A stretch of DNA of 64,000 nucleotides from Phaffia rhodozyma (taxonomy: Eukaryota > Basidiomycota > Tremellomycetes > Cystofilobasidiales > Mrakiaceae), in assembly GCA_014706385.1 (NCBI GenBank), contig JACGZH010000004.1, forward strand, positions 310,001-374,000, given 5' to 3'. Each line of letters starts with the position of its first letter. Positions within the stretch are counted from its first letter, which is position 1. Below the pieces are notes generated by a model. That model was given only the letters and a program-made list of their open reading frames with translations. It was not told the DNA's origin and ran no database searches. Shown one piece after another: positions 9,935 to 22,244 of this stretch. Made by a program: the position numbers and the translations under genes.

Positions 9935-11672
9935 GCTAAAGGCCTTTGAAACGGCATGCGTTTCTTTCTTCTTTTCTTCCGTTCCGATGTACTTTAATGA
10001 AAGATCACGGGCAATCTTAAGGTTTGTTGTCCACGTCTACTTTGCTTTTTATAGTTTCTTTTGTCTGGAATCAAAATCTCCGAAATCTGACTGACCGAAG
10101 ACGATCGACGGACTTTTTTTCCTTTTTCTTTTCCTTTTTCTTCCTTTTTTCCCTTTCTGATTAGTTGCTTTGAATGAGTCTATCGATTAGATCAGATGTA
10201 GAAGATTCGAAATCCAAAACGCACACAAATGAAATTTGGAGGACACAAAGTATGAAAGAAAGAATGAAAAATAAAGGAGATCTTTCGACCCTTGCAAGAT
10301 TGAAGGATTGAGAATTGTTGAAGGGTTTAGATGCAAAACATCATTGTCGTTGAAGATCGGATACAGACCTATGCTTAATGAACTATCCTTGTGTGTGGCA
10401 AGACGACCCAACGGAAGGGTTGTAAATATAGAAGAAGAGATAACCAAAACATCAACACTCGAAAGAAAGAATCAATGAAAAGACCAGTGGACAATCTTTC
10501 GGTTTGTTTGTCTTTTCTGTTTAGTTCCGTGTTCTGTTTTGCATCTTCTCGATGTCGAAATCCCAAAGCTTACTGATTCTGGATTGGAAGTGAGCCAGAC
10601 GACAGACAAAAGAGAAAATGCGAAACAACCAGGTTCGGGCCCGATGAACAAGCCACTAAGAAATCGAGTCGATGCGAATGTCGACCGACAGCTGGAAGGC
10701 GGAAAGAGGCGGACGAGGGCGCAACGAGGGAAAATGTGGCGGGTTTGCCACGAGACACGTTATGACGCGTCTTGACGCGACTGACTTTCGATTTCTTTTT
10801 CTTCGTCATAATTTTCTCTCCCGGCGTCGTTCTCTGTTGACGGTTTTTGAGCTTTATTTAATCTACATGGGAAGAGCCACCTACCGATAGAACGCGGATG
10901 CTCGCCAGAGCTCAGGTATGATAACACAAACAGTCAATCGAGTCGGAAAGAGCGTGGCGGAATGAAGTGACGAAGAAGCAAAATAGGGAAACATGCCAAA
11001 ACAGAAAAACACTAGACTTCATGATAAGACGAGAAAAAGCCTAACAAAGGGCAAAAAAGCGTTAATTCACGTCTCTGCCCTTTCTTCTTTCCACCTCCCT
11101 CTGTTACTTTCTCTCGTCCCCTGCTCTCATCGTTTCCCCTGTTGACTGAACTTCCTCCTTGAAACACAAACGAAGACGGACAAAAGACGACAGCGACGAG
11201 AATAATAACAACAACAATCACCACGACCTTCATTCTCTCTTCATATAGAGACACAGAGAGGAAAGCGCATACTTCTCTTGCCCTCTCAGTCAGGTCTCGA
11301 TCACTATTATCCATTCCCTTCACTTTCAAGGTACGCGAAGTGACCAACTTTACGGCCTGATTCTATCCGCTGCATCGTTCACTCATCGTCCTCGTTTGTA
11401 AAAAAAAAACAAAAAAAAAACATTCTGTTCCTTCCTCGATACTGCTCGCCTTCTCCCTGTTTTTGTTCTTCTATCTTCCCCTAGGGTCTTGTTCACCTCT
11501 CCATCAGATTGGAAAAGAAAGGCACTTTTCACTCTTTAAACCCATCTGCAGTCTTCACACTCTTTTTTCGCCTTTCCTTTCTTCCTCCTACTCAATTTAG
11601 CCACCACGAATCTTAACAAACTCATCCGACGCATATACCCCTTTTCCCCATCCTACCAATCTACGTCCGATC
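9935..11672. other. 1.7-kb intergenic region
   Basis: No gene is supported. It has pyrimidine tracts at 10112-10160 (T/C) and 11040-11660, poly-A at 11400-11421, and the probable promoter and long pyrimidine-rich 5' leader of the Wee1-like kinase gene. Short open frames show no conserved motif. Confidence 0.6.
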
Positions 11673-14600
11673 ATGGCATCCATGGTTCAGCCCTCGATCT
11701 TTAACCCCGATCCGTGTCGGTCAATTCATCAGTCATTTCGTCGCCACCAACAATCCCTTCGCCCAACTTCTCAGTCTTTCTCTCGGACTTCGTCGTCCTC
11801 GATCGTCACTCATGATCCCTCAGTTCTCGATGACACTTTGACCTTACCGTCTACCACGCTCGATAGCTCAGCTCACCATTTCCATTCGTTTTCTGCTGTC
11901 AGACGAAAGTTAGATTTCAGAGCGACCATCGGAACAGATGACTCTTCGTCAGAAGAGGAAACCGAGAGATGTGCCAGTCCGCTCTCGGCTAGGAACGAAC
12001 GTACTTCTCGGATGCAAAAGACTTCAGTCATGCTGGTTGACCCAGCTTCTACAGTCGCTTCCCCTCTCGACAGTTTACCCACAGCTTCTCGCACATCCCA
12101 GCCCATTGGTCTGTCTAAAACAGTCGGATACGCACATACTCGGAACAATAGCTCAACATCCACTCTGCGGACCTTCCAGTCAATTCGGCCTCGATCATCC
12201 TCGAAACTTGGGACTGACAGATCAAACGGTCTAAGCGATATCACATTTGGAACGGGCTTCAATGCGCCGTCACCTCCTGCTACTTCATCCCCTAGCATGC
12301 ATGCCTCCTCGTCGACGTCTGATCTGGCGTTTAATTTGAGAGAACAACTATCCCCTACCGGCCCTCCATCTCCGAAGCGATCTCGATCAAGTTCGGTAGC
12401 GACTGTTGTCGAAGACAAGGAAAACATGCTGGCTTCGTCACTTCCTCCATCGTTCAGATCTCGACGGACTAGCCCACGTCCGGTCTTCTTACCATCTTCG
12501 TCGTCAACGTCGTACATGAGCGGGTCTTGTCCTAAGCCCCAACAGATTCAGAGGCTTATTGGCCCATCTCCTGGCAAACCGGTGGGTTCCGGCTTCAGGG
12601 ACAGTCAGATGGGGTCACCCGAGAGTCAGCAGATCGAGATGAGTTTTGAAGACGCAAAACCAAGTCCGGATGCATTCAAGGTATCGTTAGTCAAGAAGGG
12701 ACAAGATGGATCTGCTAAAAAATCGATGCAGAGGGTACGTTTCTTGTTCTTCTATATTAGTCTTTCAACAAGTGCTCACCAGTCATCTCGTCCAACTTCA
12801 ACAGTCACCTCTGACACCAAATCCCAAGATCAACTTTCAGCGCAAGTTTTCATCATCTTCTCTCCCGTCGCCCAAGTTCAACGAGTTTCCGTTCTTCTCG
12901 GACGAGGCTTCTCCTCAACCCACCCGGCGCACTATCAACCCACTTTCACACTCGTGTTCTAAACCGTCCACGTCGTCCAACCTCGTTCACTCTTCATCAG
13001 TCCTTTCCACTGACCACCCTAGGGTGAAACATCTATCCGCTTCCTGGTCCGGTCTAGCTACCAGGGCTGAAGGACAAGAAACCGATATCGATGACTCGCC
13101 TCATCTGCACCGCGGTCCTTCCTTTGAAGAAGCTATCTTGAATGACTTTAGACTACGTAGTCCCGTCAGGCGAACAGACCTCTTCCCTTCGTCCTCATCA
13201 GCATCCTCCTTTTCTTCCGTCACGTCGACACCTTTCAGGCCGTCGAGATTATTCTTCCCCAATTCTCCGGCAGCCGGGGAGTTTAGCACAGCACTCAACT
13301 CATCATCTGGTGATTCGGCCTCATCTAGTCCACTGAGGCCGTCTCATGGATGTAGAACAACCCAGCCGGTGATTATTGATCGGTCTGACTCTGAATCCAA
13401 CCCGGACAGCCTGGTCGGGCTAGGTTTTAACTTTCCCATCTCTACTTTTGGGACACCTGATGTGAGCTCCCCAACGTCTGCTAGCTTTATCAGTGGCGGT
13501 GGCGATGGTGGAAAACGATTGAAGCGGAAAGGAGAGGCCGTGATGGATGCTCCTCGATTACCGAGCCGAGCAGCGTTCGAGTTTGCTCAACCGACCCTGA
13601 CATGCGTGTCGTTGACGTCTGAGAGTCCGACCTCGAATTTTCAGAGTAGCGGCGATGAGCGGGAACAGGGAGGACATCAGCGACCCGGGATGGCGAGACG
13701 GCCAAAGTTGCAGAGAGCAATGGTGAATCTTTTCGAGAAGCGTTTTGAGTGTGTGGATAAGTTAGGCCAAGGAAACGGAGGTGTAGTCTGGTCAGTCAGA
13801 GAGAGAGAAACAGGTACGGAAGGGGCCGTGAAGATCAGTACGATCTTTTCTGGGCTAAGAGATAGGTACACTTGTTTTCTCCTGGTAAAAATAAACATCA
13901 GAGACTTGGCTGACTTAAGTTCCTCTACACTTGCCCAGGATTCGACACGCAGAAGAGCTTGACATTCTTCGTTCCATCTCGTCCAATATCGAGCCCCATC
14001 ACCCAAATATTCTCCCTCTTCATGCTGGTTGGGAAGAAAATGGTCGACTGTACCTTCACACCCCTCTATTCCAGTCAGGTGATCTGTCAACCTTCCTCGC
14101 GTCTCTTGTGTACACTCCTTCTGGGTCCTCGTTCGTTCCGTTTGTTCACCAAACCACCAATTCGACTGGCGGATTAGATGAGTCCCGGGCGTGGAAGTTG
14201 CTTGCTTCACTCGCATCCGCGCTCGCTCATGTTCACTCAATGGATATCATTCATCTAGACATCAAACCTTCGAACGTATTGATCGACGGCGAAGGAGAGG
14301 TTGTGCTGGCCGATTGGGGACACTCCACCCGCTGGCCTAGGATAGCGCCTCGAGAGATTTTGAAAGGATCCAACTTGGCTGGATGGGAGTCAATGGACGA
14401 ACCTGCTGCGGGACCAGCTATGGGAAGTAGCGGAGGCGGTGCGTTTGGATTTTCAGAAGTTAGTCCTTCGAGAACAGAATTGATGGATTGGGAGAGAGAG
14501 GGAGATAGGGATTACTTGAGCGCTGAAGGAGTCAGGGGGATTGTCGGTAAGGAAGGAGACATCTTTAGTCTTGGTCTACTCATGTTGGAGGCGATTACGA

Positions 14601-15403
14601 ACATCGTTCCGCCTACCTGCGGTGATCCGTGGCATCGACTCCGGACCGACGACTTCTCCGACCTAGAAGACTCATTGGGACTATCACATGTGCCCTCACC
14701 ATCAGGATTTCCATCGACAAGATTGTTTCACACATTCTCTACCTTCACCTCGACCTCCGATGACTCGATGCACACTCTAGATTCTGTCCCACTCGTCACA
14801 CCTGGCGCATCTTACTTTCCCTCGACGTTCCTCGATGTTGACCAGATGAAGCCCTCCCTAATGGGTACACCTTTGGATGCGAAATCATGGGGGTCTGAAC
14901 CGATGGTCGCATTGGTGAAACAGATGATGGCTTCCGATCCTTCGGTCCGACCGACGGCAGGAGGGCTCTTGAGTCATTTCGTAGTCAGATCCGCCAAGGA
15001 TTTGATGGATGCCGGTCGAAAGGAACGAGCGGGATCGACCGAACCAGGAACTCCTTTCTTGTTCAAACAACCATCTTTCTCAGGATATGTTAATGGGATG
15101 ACAATAGCGGCAGCTGCGCCCCCCCATTCAGGCTGGTCATTCGATCGAGCGAGCCCGTCCATCAACTCGCCGGTGTTGCTCTCATCAGCAGGACCGAGCC
15201 TTATTCCCGAACCAGAGACATTCCTGGCTTGTGTACTAGGAAGACAGCCGAACCGGACAGGAAGCTTCATTCCAGCTCAGGTATTAACTTCGTTCAGCGG
15301 GGTACGCATTAGAGATCCTTCTCGAGAGATCGATTTGATCGATGACGAGGACGACGACGAGGGTACAAGAGAAGGGAGGTCCGGGATGCAGGTTGACAAA
15401 TAA
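11673..15403 (+). CDS. WEE1: Wee1-like protein kinase
   Basis: Probable inhibitory kinase of Cdk1 at the G2/M transition; 1195 residues in three exons (11673-12734, 12805-13865, 13939-15403). The first 660 residues are Ser/Thr/Pro-rich and low in structure, typical of the Wee1 regulatory region. The kinase domain starts near residue 667 with the Gly loop LGQGNGGVVW and Lys697 (GAVKIS). Its catalytic loop HLDIKPSN (residues 813-820) has the Wee1-type HLDIKPSN form instead of HRDLKxxN. The metal-binding DFG is DWG (833-835), followed by HSTRWPR. EGDRDYLSAEG corresponds to the Wee1 activation-segment end. The tail is acidic. The kinase family is clear and the Wee1 assignment is likely from these motifs. 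A tyrosine-specificity test is not possible from sequence alone. Confidence 0.85.
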
Positions 15404-16983
15404 AACTCGGATGATCTTACTGTTTCGTTTCTACTGTTTCGTTTCTACTTTTTCGTTTCTACTTTTTCGTTTCTTCTTTTTTCTCTTTTCTCTGTGCTTT
15501 TCTACTTTCCTGCTTGCTTGTTTTATTTCCATTCTTTTCCTCTTCTTCTCCTTTGTTAAGCTGTCTGCTTGCTTGTCTATTTGCTTATATACCCATTTCG
15601 TATAATCTTTAGTATTTTACTACCTGTTCTTTGTTTGGTTTCTCTTCACCAATATACCAATATATCTACCTACTCGTACACTGTCGCACAGGATTTGAAT
15701 CGGGGAAAGGCGTCTGATAAACCTACAGTGTACATTCTTTCTTACGTCTTCACGTTTCTTATTCCCCTTTCTTTTTTTCTTTCTTTCTTTCTTCTACACA
15801 ACAAACATATATTTCTAGTACATCAGATACCCTTCCATTCCCTTCTTTTTTCTTGGATCACTCGCTCTTACTGATTTGTTGATGATCCCTCTTTTCCTCT
15901 TCTTTTCTGTCCTTTTTCCCAAATAGAGATTCTTACTCCTCCCCTTCCTTTCTATCGGACAATCTTTCTCTTCTCAAAACTTGTTTTCTCATTTTTGCCT
16001 CTCTTGATTAGTCGTTCATGAAACTTGATATCGAAGCCGACTGGTCACCCTTTTCTTCTATTTTATATGTTGATATACTCATTCATTCACTCTTTTCTTT
16101 GTGACTCGGTGTGTTTCTTAAGGATTCTTCCCCCCCCCCTCCCTCTTCTTTCATTTAACGTAAACCTGTTTCATGCCTTCTTTTTCGATCCCAATTCTCG
16201 GTGATTCTCTCTTTGGTTCCTATGCTTCATATTGGTAGAGCCTCGATGTGATGTGTCCTACCTCGTTCTAACTCGCTCTGCCCCCTCCGCGTGTCTGTGA
16301 GATCGGTTAGACAAGGGGTCAGATAAACGTCTCCGTTTGAGGACGAGGCGAGGATGTGGATCAATCCAAGAGATGTCAAAAGACAAGATGAAGGGGAAGC
16401 AAAGTAGGGCAGGCAGAAGATTCATTTGTAGATGTGATTACGGGGGTTTATATATAAATACAGTTTCCTTAGTCATTCCTCTTTCCTGGCCTTTGCTCTC
16501 TATCCCTCTTTTCTTGGCCTGAGCTATTGCCTGTTGTTGGTCAGCTCATCGAGCAGAATTCAGAAAAGAACACAAAAAAGAGAGGGAGAAGCGCGCGTAA
16601 GGTGTTGTTGAAAGGGGAAAGGGGGGAAGGATATATGCAAGGATATAATAAAGATGGTCCTTGGATGAGGAAACAAGCGAATCCTATAGCGGGAGGATGA
16701 CGAGACGAGAAGGACGTTCCATTCGATGACCTGCGCTGTTCTGAAAGGGAGGATGTTCGTTCTGTGTGCCCAGACATCGAGGTGTATGCGCTTGATGACG
16801 GTCCGTCAGGCAGTGGCGGAGGGACGAGTTGTGACGTGGATTACATGCTTTCAATTTTGAAGGAGTTGCGATTCAGAGGTCGACCGGTTGAAGAGTACTT
16901 TTGGATGCAACTAAAACGTTTCAAGAGGGAGTAAGGGAAAGGGGAGGGAAAGGAGAAGGGGGTGAAACAGCTAGAGGCTGATG
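15404..16983. other. Convergent intergenic region, T/C-rich
   Basis: 1.6 kb between the 3' ends of the Wee1-like gene and the orphan membrane-protein gene. Long T/C tracts (for example TTTCGTTTCTAC repeats at 15422-15475) presumably include the kinase 3' UTR. No coding sequence is recognised. Confidence 0.6.
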
Positions 16984-17878
16984 TCAAGGGGATCCGGTCT
17001 CTACCGGTTTGTTTGATCCCCAAGATCCTGTTTGGTCAGCGTTGTATCCGGCGGAAGGGACCACGCCCGACAGAGGAACGACACTCGGTTTAGGGACTCG
17101 GATTTTGGGCGCTTGGAAGCCGAGAGGTGCTGCGGCGGGTAACTGGCTTATTGGCATCTCGGTTGATGCTGGAAGAGTTGCTCGTCTGGAATTGGCTGAA
17201 GGTGATGTTTGGTTAGTCATGGGCGGGTTGGCTGGCGGAGATTCATCCTTTGAAATGAAGATGACAAACAACGGATGGGGCAGGTAAGCATAGAACAACA
17301 AGCAAGAAGGAGGAGGAGGAGAAAACAAGCGAGCGACTTACGACGTAGGGCTCGTTGATGCTTCCGCAAGCTCCTTTGGAGCTATTCCATGGATCACCAA
17401 GGTATCCGTCCAAGTTGGACTTTTGTCTCAGGTTCCACTCTTTGATCAAGTAACCGGCAATGCACAAAAAAGCGACCAAGACGATTGAGCCGGTGATCGC
17501 TGCGGCCATCTGGGCGTCGGGGTCATTATCAGAGTTACTGGTCGGTACACTTATTGAGCTTCTGGCTGCAAGAGCGAGAGCCACGGCCGAAGGGGCCGTC
17601 GGTGATGAGTTGACCAGGGTAAGCTTACTAGTGGAAGGGTAAGGTGCGAACTTTGAGGCATGGTCAGGATGTAGATCTGGGAGGAGGAAAAGGAGGAAGA
17701 AGAGACAAAAGAAGGGGAGAAAAAACGGGACTGACAGATCGGACGGAACGACAGGGTGACCAGAGAAGATAGACCATAGTCTGATGGACGAAGTGTCTGA
17801 TGCCGGCAGAATCGGTGCTGCCCTAGCTGAGACGGCTAAGGCAACGATGAGTGAGGTGAGTGAGGTGAGACTCGACAT
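16984..17878 (-). CDS. Predicted secreted/single-pass membrane protein, orphan
   Basis: Not recognised. The start at 17878 gives a signal-like N-terminus (SLTSLIVALAVSARAAP). A Ser/Ala-rich stretch follows, then one clear transmembrane helix (AAAITGSIVLVAFLCIAGYL) with a basic KEWNLRQK stop-transfer, and a Pro/Ser-rich cytosolic tail ending ETGSP. The last intron (17248-17341, GTAAGT donor) joins in phase. Near 17690-17740 a pyrimidine tract ending in CCCAG looks like an intron. Removing it with the best donor (GTCAGT) breaks the frame, so either a weaker donor is used or the stretch is retained as coding. The layout resembles fungal single-pass wall-sensor or mid2-like proteins, but I see no signature. 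Confidence 0.6.
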
Positions 17879-18813
17879 GGAGTGTTATAAGTGAGGTAGG
17901 CAAGCGAAGTATGTTCTACCCAACAGGGTGAATGAGCGGCAGCAGTGCAGTAGCGGTAGCAGTAGCAATGGCAATAGCGATAGTGACAGTAGCAACAATA
18001 GCAGCAACACCAACAGGAAGGGAAGAAGAAACGAAAGAACACGAGATTGGTTGTGTGTATTCCTTTAAGAATGTCATTCTTTCCGTTAGCTTCTAAAACC
18101 GATAGAACCCAAACAGGACAAAGAAGGGCACGCTTGTTTAGGGGAACGTCGTGTTGGATAAGCTCAATGGTAGTACGTGTGTGTGTGTGTGCGTGCGTGT
18201 GCGTGTATGTGTGAGGGTGTGACCGAGGGGAAGTAGCCGGTTTTAGCTGTCGTGCCTGGGCGCCCTGAGAGTTAGTAGAAGGTGATCGAGGGAACTATAA
18301 ACATAAAACTATAAACATTACGCCCTCTCCCACAACGCCAACAGCCGACGAGCGCGGGCGGCTGGCGAGAGCACAAGAAGGCTAACCCAGACGGACGGCG
18401 TCATATCGTGTATAGGCTTCTGCTTCCCTTTGAACAGATAACACGCCCGGTTAGAAAAGTAAGGAAGATGAAATGAAAGAAGAAAAACAAAAAACGGCAA
18501 GAACAACAACAACAACAAAGAGGAAAAAGACGCTAATAAGATCCGTGGACAGACGAACAATCAGCGCGGGATGATGCCCCTCTTTTTTAGACCGGTATTT
18601 TACATAAGCGCTTCTTATTGAACTTTATTCTAGTGAACATATCTCTTCTCTCATTGCTTCCTAGAAGTCCCGCAGCGGTCCTGGTCGATCAGCCGTCCGA
18701 AGAACCGTTCGACCGGTCCCGCTCCCTCCCTTTCAGCGTACGATCGTCTAGCCATCGTGTTGCTGACTTCTCTTTCCGTGTCCATCTTGATCTGCCTGGC
18801 GGACCGAACACGG
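17879..18813. other. Intergenic with trinucleotide and GT repeats
   Basis: A CAGTAG/CAATAG-rich imperfect repeat lies at about 17936-18020, and a GT/GC-rich dinucleotide tract at 18174-18216. The promoter of the orphan membrane-protein gene should lie here, next to the 3' end of the JmjC gene. No gene is supported. Confidence 0.6.
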
Positions 18814-20712
18814 TCAGACCGCGCTCAGGGCCACCTCGATCAAGCCTACGACGGCACACACCTCGGACAGGTAGCTCGCTTCCCATCGCCGGTTGTAGGC
18901 TTGGACGCACCCGGAAACCTGAGTTCTCACGTATTCCAGCGGTGGGCGGTTCGCGCGGTCAGGTACACTGCAAGCGTCCTGTCGGGGACAGACAAGAGGA
19001 AGAAAGGAAGGGACGAAAAAGCCGGACATGACGTCAGATATGTGCCTTGCGCATCCTTCCTGCTCACTCATACACTCACCTGGACGCCCCAGTGGACCAT
19101 GTTCCAAAAGTCTCGCCAAGCCCAGCCGGCATCCCGCTCGCACAACTCCTGGATCTCGTTCACCCAGTCTGCCATCCAGCTCGCTTCATCCTGGCCATCC
19201 CTCGTGGCCTTGAGTTGGAGAATATCCTTGACGTCCGCTATCGATTCCGCGCACGCATCCAAATCAGAGCACAGACAGTCATACATCTGTCTCACGTTCG
19301 TCGCGTTGCCCCACTTATATAACCATAAAGTCAAATACCATTCACATTCAGTCAACGGAAGTAGAGAGCACACAAAGAGACAAATGTATAGAGAGAGAGA
19401 GAGAGAGAGAAGTAGAGATAGAAACAGGGAACGCACATTGTGATTGATCGATAAGATCTGTGAACCAGTCCCTTCCCCAGTCGACAGGTTCTCCACCTGG
19501 TCTGTATTCAAAGAAGAAGGCCATCATTCTTAGCGAGACTCTTCATCATGTAACTTCAAAAGCGATGACGGTGACAACAACAGCACTCACGATACCACCC
19601 GCTCGGCACGAATATCGTCTCACCCTCCTCCTGAATCACCGTCAGCCCGGCCTGTTCTGCCTGATCCCACATTGTAAACTTTGATCGATCGACCTTCCTG
19701 ACATCCCTCAGAAGCTCACTCCTACTCCCACTAGGATCCCTTCGGAGAAACGGGCTGTGTGAGGGCGGGTACAAGTCCCATCGCTTTCGACCCAGCACAT
19801 TGGTCGAGAATGAATAGGAAGAGTAGACGTCTCGGTGAAGAAGTGTCGTTGTCTTTGATGCCCCTAGGTACTGTTAATTGAGAGGAAAGGAGAGTCGAGC
19901 GGCGCGAGTGAGTTCTCCGAGCAAGAAGCCTGTATTCACAAACGCCTAATAGAAAGAAACGAAAAGAAAAGAGCATACAACGAACCGAAAATCGTTTCCT
20001 AGACGACTTCTATAATATCCGTTCAACCAGTCATCCTCGAACACGCCTGGGGTGGTATAGAACCTGTCTCCTGGTCGACTCGAGGAGGAGGAAGCAATGT
20101 CTTCCAGTGGTCGGCCACCATACCTTGATTCCGCTTCGAGAGCTAGATGCCAGTCCTTGATATATAACCCTTGCCCTTCACCTCGGGCCCATGCGTCCAG
20201 CACATTTGCCAACCCAGTCTGTTCGCATATCGTTCGCTCGGTCGGATCCGAGGTTTCATCCCCATCCTCCTCCTCTCCTTCTTCTTCAGCAAGCTCAACT
20301 GCTGTCAGTGGTCGATGAACTGAAATGGGTTCTGAGCCTTGAAGGGAGAGTAGATACGCTCTGTCGATAGTCTTGGTTGTCGAGGCTGCCGACGAAGAGT
20401 CCGAAGTGAGAAACGTGTGGAAGCAGGGCCAGGTGGACGTAAGTGAGGATGGGAAAATACAAGGAACGTTTGGGATCAGATGATCTTGCTAGTCTTGACG
20501 AGAAAGAACAAAGAGAAAATCCCCTCCAACGAAGAAAGTAAAAGACATAAGCAAGGACAAGAACAGGCAAACGATAAACTTCCTGCTTCAGTCACAACTC
20601 GGAGAGGAGCAAGAATCAAAGACGAACTTACGAGAAAGGTTTCATACGTATGGGGGTATTCCAGTCGGGGCACGGTCTTCCGACTGTGTCCACCCAATTC
20701 TGGTTGATCCAT
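18814..20712 (-). CDS. JmjC-domain 2-oxoglutarate/Fe(II) oxygenase, JMJD4-like
   Basis: Members of this subfamily hydroxylate a lysine; human JMJD4 acts on release factor eRF1. The start at 20712 gives VPRLEYPHTYETFL. The following exons hold QDHLIPNVPCIFPSSLTSTW, GLYIKDWHL, LLHRDVYSSYSFSTNVLGRKRW and FVPSGWYHQVENL. The iron ligands of the HxD...H triad are the HRD and the His of WYHQV, which only appears after splicing (GTGAGT donor, CAG acceptor). GRKRW supplies the usual 2-oxoglutarate region. SINHN joins WGNATNVRQMYDCL, as in JMJD4, and the C-terminal exon ends at 18814. It shares a 244-bp promoter region with the acyl-CoA-binding protein gene. Family assignment is strong. The eRF1 substrate is inferred from the human protein. 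Confidence 0.87.
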
Positions 20713-20956
20713 CTTGAATTAGGCTCTTTATTAAACCTGTGTTTAGTTGTACAATCGCAGTCCGAATGATGAACGATTGACGGTCTGGAAGAGACTTTGA
20801 GGTTTGAGTATCAGAGAAATCAAGATCATCCGCCTGCCGGAAACCGTCATCGATTATCGTCCATCCATCCATCCATCAGATCTTTACCCAGCCTGCAACT
20901 TCCTCTCCGGTTCCGGCCAACACACCTCCATTCCCATCGGTATCTCTCGGCTCATT

Positions 20957-22180
20957 ATGTCAACAGCTCCTGGGGATGTCTCTGAAGTATACCCATCGCA
21001 AGACATATTCATAGCCTGTTCTGAATACATCTCGAGTTGTCCGGCAGCCGCTTCCTTACCTGTTTCCACAAAATTACGCGTAAGCTCTTTCTTTCGTCCT
21101 TGTCTCTTTGTCCTGATATTGACAGCCAGGAAACCATCTCTCATTCTTTGTGGCCTGTCCTCTTCTCTTCCGACAAAGTAGCTTTACGGACTGTTCAAAC
21201 TATCGACCACGCACTCTCCTGTCCCTCCTACCTCCCGGCCGAGCATCTGGGACCTATCCGGTCGTTCCAAATGGGACGCTTGGGAGAAGGTAGGAAAACA
21301 ATATATAGGATCCGGAGACGTGCTTGATCAGTCTGCGGAAGGAAGGGCTAGACAGGAGTACGTCCAGGTCGGGATTAGTCTAGGTTTCGATCGTGAGTCC
21401 CTCCTTCCTCGTATGTATCCATGTGATGTGCGTGTGTGTGGAGATATCTACAACAACTCCTGAAATCTCCTGACGCCTGCACCGGCTGATGTTTGTATGG
21501 ATCTACCCGGTGATAGCATCGCTCTACAAACCTGCTTCTGTAAAAAGAGACTCGGTCGACCTTGCGAATCTCTCAGATTCGTCGACTCCCCCTGGGTCTC
21601 CTCGAGGACCGAAACGAGCGGGGATGGGTGTAAAGGTATCGACTCTATCGAGCACCCCGGCTGAACAACTAGACGGGCAGCATGGGCACGAAAAGGGCGC
21701 GGATGAGAGGGAACCTCATCGGTTCGTCATAGAAAGAGACATTGAAGGTCTAAAGAAATGGTTGAATGATGAGAGCCGAGTAGGTGACGTGAATGAGTTT
21801 GATACATTTGTGCGCGTTCTTTTCTTCTCTTCATTCCTTGGGGGTTCCTTTCCCCCCCTCTCTCGGGAGATGTAAAATCCAATCTGGATGACATACTGAA
21901 CTTTTGTTTGTCTTTCTCTTCTCTTGCGCGCCTCGCCTTCACAAAGGGTTACACGCCACTCCACCTCGCATCGGATAGGAATATGCTCTCGGCAGTTAAC
22001 CTTCTTCTACTCAAAGGCGCCGATCCCCTCATCCGAGACCGTGCTGGCTCAGAAGGAGCAGAAAGGACGGGCGAAGAGGAAGAAGGGATGACTGCTTTGG
22101 AGATGGCTACGATCAATGGACCCGGTTGGGAGGAAACCTTCAGATCGTTAGAACAGGCCGAACGTGAACGTGCTCGCTAG
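20957..22180 (+). CDS. Acyl-CoA-binding domain plus ankyrin repeat protein (ACBD6-like)
   Basis: 286 residues in four exons (20957-21079, 21182-21392, 21517-21809, 21947-22180), all in phase. The N-terminal acyl-CoA-binding domain shows DIFIACSEYIS, then LYGLFKLSTT, SKWDAWEKVG and EYVQVGISLGFD, matching the YGLYKQAT/KWDAW blocks that bind long-chain acyl-CoA. A Ser/Pro-rich linker follows. The C-terminal ankyrin part reads GYTPLHLASDRNM and AVNLLLLKGADPLIRD. ACBD6 has the same domain order and binds acyl-CoA in support of protein myristoylation; that role is inferred. I took ATG 20957 because it directly precedes the domain, although an in-frame ATG exists at 20804. It converges with the CSL gene, with 64 bp between stops. 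Confidence 0.87.
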
Positions 22181-22244
22181 GGACGGATGCTCCTTATGAA
22201 ATGTACTTTAAAGCGACGAGGCGAAACAACAAAAAAACGATTCA

